From the NCBI GenBank assembly GCA_028023455.1, contig JAQFVV010000001.1:19835611-19899610 (forward strand): a stretch of DNA of 64,000 nt, given 5' to 3'. Of this stretch, positions 60,800 through 64,000 are shown piece by piece. The notes under the pieces are model-generated. The model was given only the letters and a program-made list of their open reading frames with translations, was not told where the DNA came from and did no database searches. Both the position numbers and the translations under genes were made by a program. Numbering within the stretch: position 1 is the first letter of the stretch; each line of letters opens with the position of its first letter. The DNA comes from Epiperipatus broadwayi (lineage: Eukaryota; Onychophora; Udeonychophora; Euonychophora; Peripatidae).

Positions 60800-61720
60800 A
60801 GCAAATTTATTCCATTATAGCAATGATTATAATTGTGATTTTCCTTTGGATTTGTTGATAATAAGAGACACTTTATTCTATAAATATTTCTGTGATGATT
60901 AAGTTATTATCATATTCTGAAGAATATTTATTTAAAAATGTAATAGCAATGATTAGATTACATGATTTGATAGAAAACATTTTGGGTATTAAACTGAAAA
61001 ACTAAAAAAATAAAAATAAATAGATATTAATTAAGTCATCTAAATTTTGAAAAAACATATATGTAGTTGTTGGGGGGGAGGGGTGCTAATAATTCTTCTA
61101 AACATCAAGAAATATTACAAAAACTTTTATATAAATACAAAAATTTTGGACTACATGTTAATTGATAAAAAAAATAAAATGATTTTTAAAGAGTTAAAAA
61201 AATAAAAAATAATGATTGATAAAAATCAATTAGAAAATAAAATAAAATGTAATGGATAAAATTAATCTCCGAAATAATCATGAATAGAAAATATTTAGTA
61301 GAAATAAATTTAATCTAAAAAAAAATGCTCAGGAGCTAGAAAAAATTTTTAATAAATGTGATTACCAGATTTCAAACTGTACAACAGAATATGGAAAGAA
61401 ATATGATGTATGTTGGGAGAAACAAAAAGAAATCACATCAGAAAATGACAAATGAGGAAAGGAACAGTTATTATTGATGCCAGTGAAAGAATAAACAGAA
61501 TGAAATAAAGTAAGGATAAATATATTTCTTCAAGAGAGACCAATAAATTGGATAACTAATGATTTAAAGTGAAGCCCAAAATATTGTAAAATATCTAAAA
61601 AAAGATATGAGTGAGGTAAATGAATGATAGAAGTGAATTAAAGAAGAAAAATTATGAATAAACAAACTGTAACAAGAGACTTATATGTAGTTATATAAGA
61701 ATGGTGATATTAAATAAACC
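60800..61720 (+). pseudogene. Very decayed RTE-type reverse transcriptase, second plus-strand copy
   Basis: The plus strand follows the intact RT from motif A to the C-terminus. ETLYSINISVMIKLL (60.87-60.91 kb) fits KAFDSIHISSVIKAL, YHILKNIY fits YCHILKNIY, and LSHLNFEK (61.03 kb) fits SHLDFADD with the catalytic Asp pair lost. NNSSKHQEILQKLLYKYKNF (about 61.09-61.15 kb) fits motif D. RFQTVQQNMERNM (61.37-61.41 kb) and GTVIIDASERINRMK (61461-61505) fit the C-terminal RLQTTQRSMERCM and TGVTDLIEKIKRLK. A deletion seems to remove the TYGSETW part. It is dead. Spotting it needed the young copy as a guide. Confidence 0.68.
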
Positions 61721-64000
61721 TAGACAATTTTCAAAATTGTAGATTATGCGTAATTTTCTTTTGTATACAATATAAAAGCATTTATATGTGACAGTTTGTG
61801 TTATATAGCATTTATTAACTAATACTATAAATTCAATTTAATAGACTTAAAAATTAAAGCTGCAAAACTTCCATATAGCTTTAATATCTAACCTTCATGT
61901 TGTGGACTATTTTTATACAATCTGCATAATATAGCAAAAGATTATGATGGCTTTAACAACAAATGCAAAAGGTTAAAATTTAAGAGAAAGTTAATATATA
62001 TAATAATAAATTTAAAAAGCCAATATATCATACAACTTCATAAAAGTTTTAACCAAAAAAATAAACAAATAAATTTGGAATTAATGTTACAAATATAAAC
62101 TTTTTAAACTATCTGACATAACTTCCTTCACATGGCCTGTTTTATCTTAAAAAGCCAATAATGATTTATACATAAAAGTAGGTTATGACATTTCAGGAAT
62201 ACATAAGAAAATAAATAATTATATTAATATATAACTACACACAGCATAAATATAAAGATAGGTTATATGTAACTAAACAAGAAAAAACTGAAGCTTTCAG
62301 TGAATTATATAATGTAAATAAACTCTCAAAAGACAGATGATACTACATGACTCTTAACATTTTGTTATTACATATGCTTAACCCATTTACATAATTTTAA
62401 ATGAGGGATTGAAATTGATTTAGAAAAAAAAAAATGATAATCATGAATACATAAGTTGATAAGATTCAAGATTTTGGAATATAAAGTTATATATTATTAA
62501 AATACATATACATAGTTAATACAATTTGTTTTAACTAGAATGTAAAACATTACCAAAATCAGTGAAATTTAAACATGGTAGGAAATATATATAGCAACCT
62601 GTAAAAAAACATTTTATGCATATTGCTATTTCAATAACTTCAATCAAAGCTATATTAAAAAAAAATCATTGTAATTCTATAGCATTGTCATTTGAGGGCT
62701 AATTTAAATTCAAGTTTGCAGTATGAATACTCCATCTAGTAAAGCTTAAAGTGAAAAAATCTTAAAAAAATTCCTGAGAACTATGACTAAGGCAAACAAA
62801 AAACTATTAAATATTAAAATGATTTATGATTTAAATATTAAAATGATTTATGCTAAGTGCCCATTTTCATTAAAGGCAAGGTACAAAACAAACCGACATT
62901 CATTTTTTTTTCAAAAAATAATAATAATTAAGTAGATTTCAATTATATTTATTGGCAATATCCAATGAGATTGAAAAATAATCAATGTTTGTTGCACATA
63001 TGAAAAATTAAGATGATCTATTTATATAATTACATCAAATTTTCCTGACAAGAGATGGTAAAAGTTAACAATGTTTAATTTGTATTAGTTGTTCACATGG
63101 AAAGTTCATTTATAAAAATATACTAATCATGTTTGAAATCTTAAAAGTCTGTTTAACAATCCTATTTTATAAAACATTACCAGAGCTGTATTTATTTTTT
63201 GCTAAAAAAAATAAAATAAAATAAAACATTAAAAAAATTAAATATCAAGTTAAAGATAAGTTATATTAATTTATTCCAAAAAAAGTTAATACCAAAACAA
63301 AAAAGTCCATTTCAAGTAATTGAGAAATAGGGAGTAAATTAAGAAAGGTTAAACATAATCAGTTTTGGTTGTGCGCATGCACAATAATGAATATAATTCA
63401 CAAATATTAATCAATGCACAGTTAAGCATGACAACATTGGCCCTACAACTAGACTAATAATAAATCCAGTTAATATAATTAAATAACCTAAAACCTTTCT
63501 GAACATTTACAACATTCATAAAAAAACATATCAAAACAAATATATTGTGTCTGAATGAAAAGAGTACAAACTAAAGATATCAAGTTATCAATAAGAACAT
63601 GGAGATGCAAGTATTTCATATCTCTCTTTCATTTGATGAATGAAGATTCTTCACAAAATGCATGCATATTAAAGAAGGGTATTCTATGTTTCTTACACAT
63701 AAATAGTTTAAATATAGTGAAGTTGAAGTAAAAAAAGTATACTGGTAAAAACAAAAATTATGAAAATCTATATCTTCAATGCAGGGATTATTCATCCTTT
63801 GATAAGTATTAAGGGGGGATAACAGTTCTTACATAAGGATAGTGTAATAAATAAATATTGACCTGTCTCAACATAAAATGCAGATTTGATGTTTGGTATC
63901 TCTAGCTTAGTTGATAAGCAAAGATTGTTGACAAATTCCATGGTGTTGTGAGATCAGTATTGGTGGATAGTTGTGATATAAAAACATTGTAATAAGAAAT
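61721..64000. other. AT-rich DNA without recognised genes
   Basis: No gene, RNA or clear mobile element. A 14-base phrase gcaacctgtaaaaa near 62593, next to a short TA tract, equals part of the PLE end fragment at 51.22 kb and may be another remnant. A 22-bp direct duplication lies near 62806-62850. Confidence 0.45.

Noticed and set aside
1-64000. Search for CRISPR arrays, tRNA genes and rRNA genes
   Set aside because: No regularly spaced direct repeats with unique spacers, no complete tRNA (only the SINE head at 45.0 kb) and no rRNA-like sequence were seen. The DNA is eukaryotic.

Overview
This window is eukaryotic nuclear DNA, most likely from an invertebrate animal. It is extremely AT-rich, has no compact gene layout, and is built largely from transposable elements at every stage of decay, with many microsatellites. 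The mix (RTE-type and L1/Tx1-like LINEs, Penelope-like elements with GIY-YIG endonucleases, a tRNA-derived SINE, hammerhead-ribozyme repeats) is what I would expect of a lophotrochozoan. A cephalopod mollusc is my best guess, but that is inference. No complete host gene is visible. At most there is one candidate 43-bp exon on the minus strand near 36.2 kb, so the window is probably intron or intergenic.

Layout. 1.64-4.80 kb: old, broken RTE LINE (minus) with an imperfect 12-bp target duplication. 6.96-8.37 kb: inverted pair of Penelope-like 3' halves. 10.37-11.24 kb: a 400-bp near-perfect palindrome, a small TIR element and a fragment of a third repeat. 13.66-16.94 kb: young, nearly full-length RTE LINE (minus) with a perfect 12-bp target duplication and an unbroken 658-codon reverse transcriptase frame. 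20.79-21.38 kb: unidentified protein-like relic. 23.49-24.33 kb: insertion with a 13-bp target duplication made of head-to-head 455-bp units, each carrying a hammerhead ribozyme. 24.58-25.50 kb: 408-bp tandem array, each full unit with its own hammerhead. 25.74-25.97 kb: another inverted repeat with a decayed hammerhead-like core. 26.8-27.3 kb: dead LINE RT. 31.95-33.79 kb: dead L1/Tx1-like LINE ending in a long (CTA)n(TTA)n array. 42.47-43.19 kb: dead LINE with a YADD box. 43.54-44.23 kb: Penelope-like 3' end with GIY-YIG. 44.71-45.11 kb: composite of TIRs, a 42-bp x 4 minisatellite and a tRNA-SINE head. 48.1-50.5 kb: purine-rich block encoding degenerate charged repeats. 52.1-53.6 kb: relic with a mutated zinc knuckle. 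53.69-54.44 kb: TIR element with internal repeats. 57.5-58.05 and 60.8-61.7 kb: two very decayed RTE copies on the plus strand.

The most interesting theme is hammerhead ribozymes. Two repeat families have sequences that satisfy all the invariant positions of a type I hammerhead, with a very short palindromic stem III of the kind described in Penelope-like elements and animal retrozymes. Several other repeats, including the Penelope-like 3' ends, carry degenerate versions. Many of these repeats abut (TA)n tracts. All ribozyme calls rest on hand-read base pairing; no folding or database search was run.
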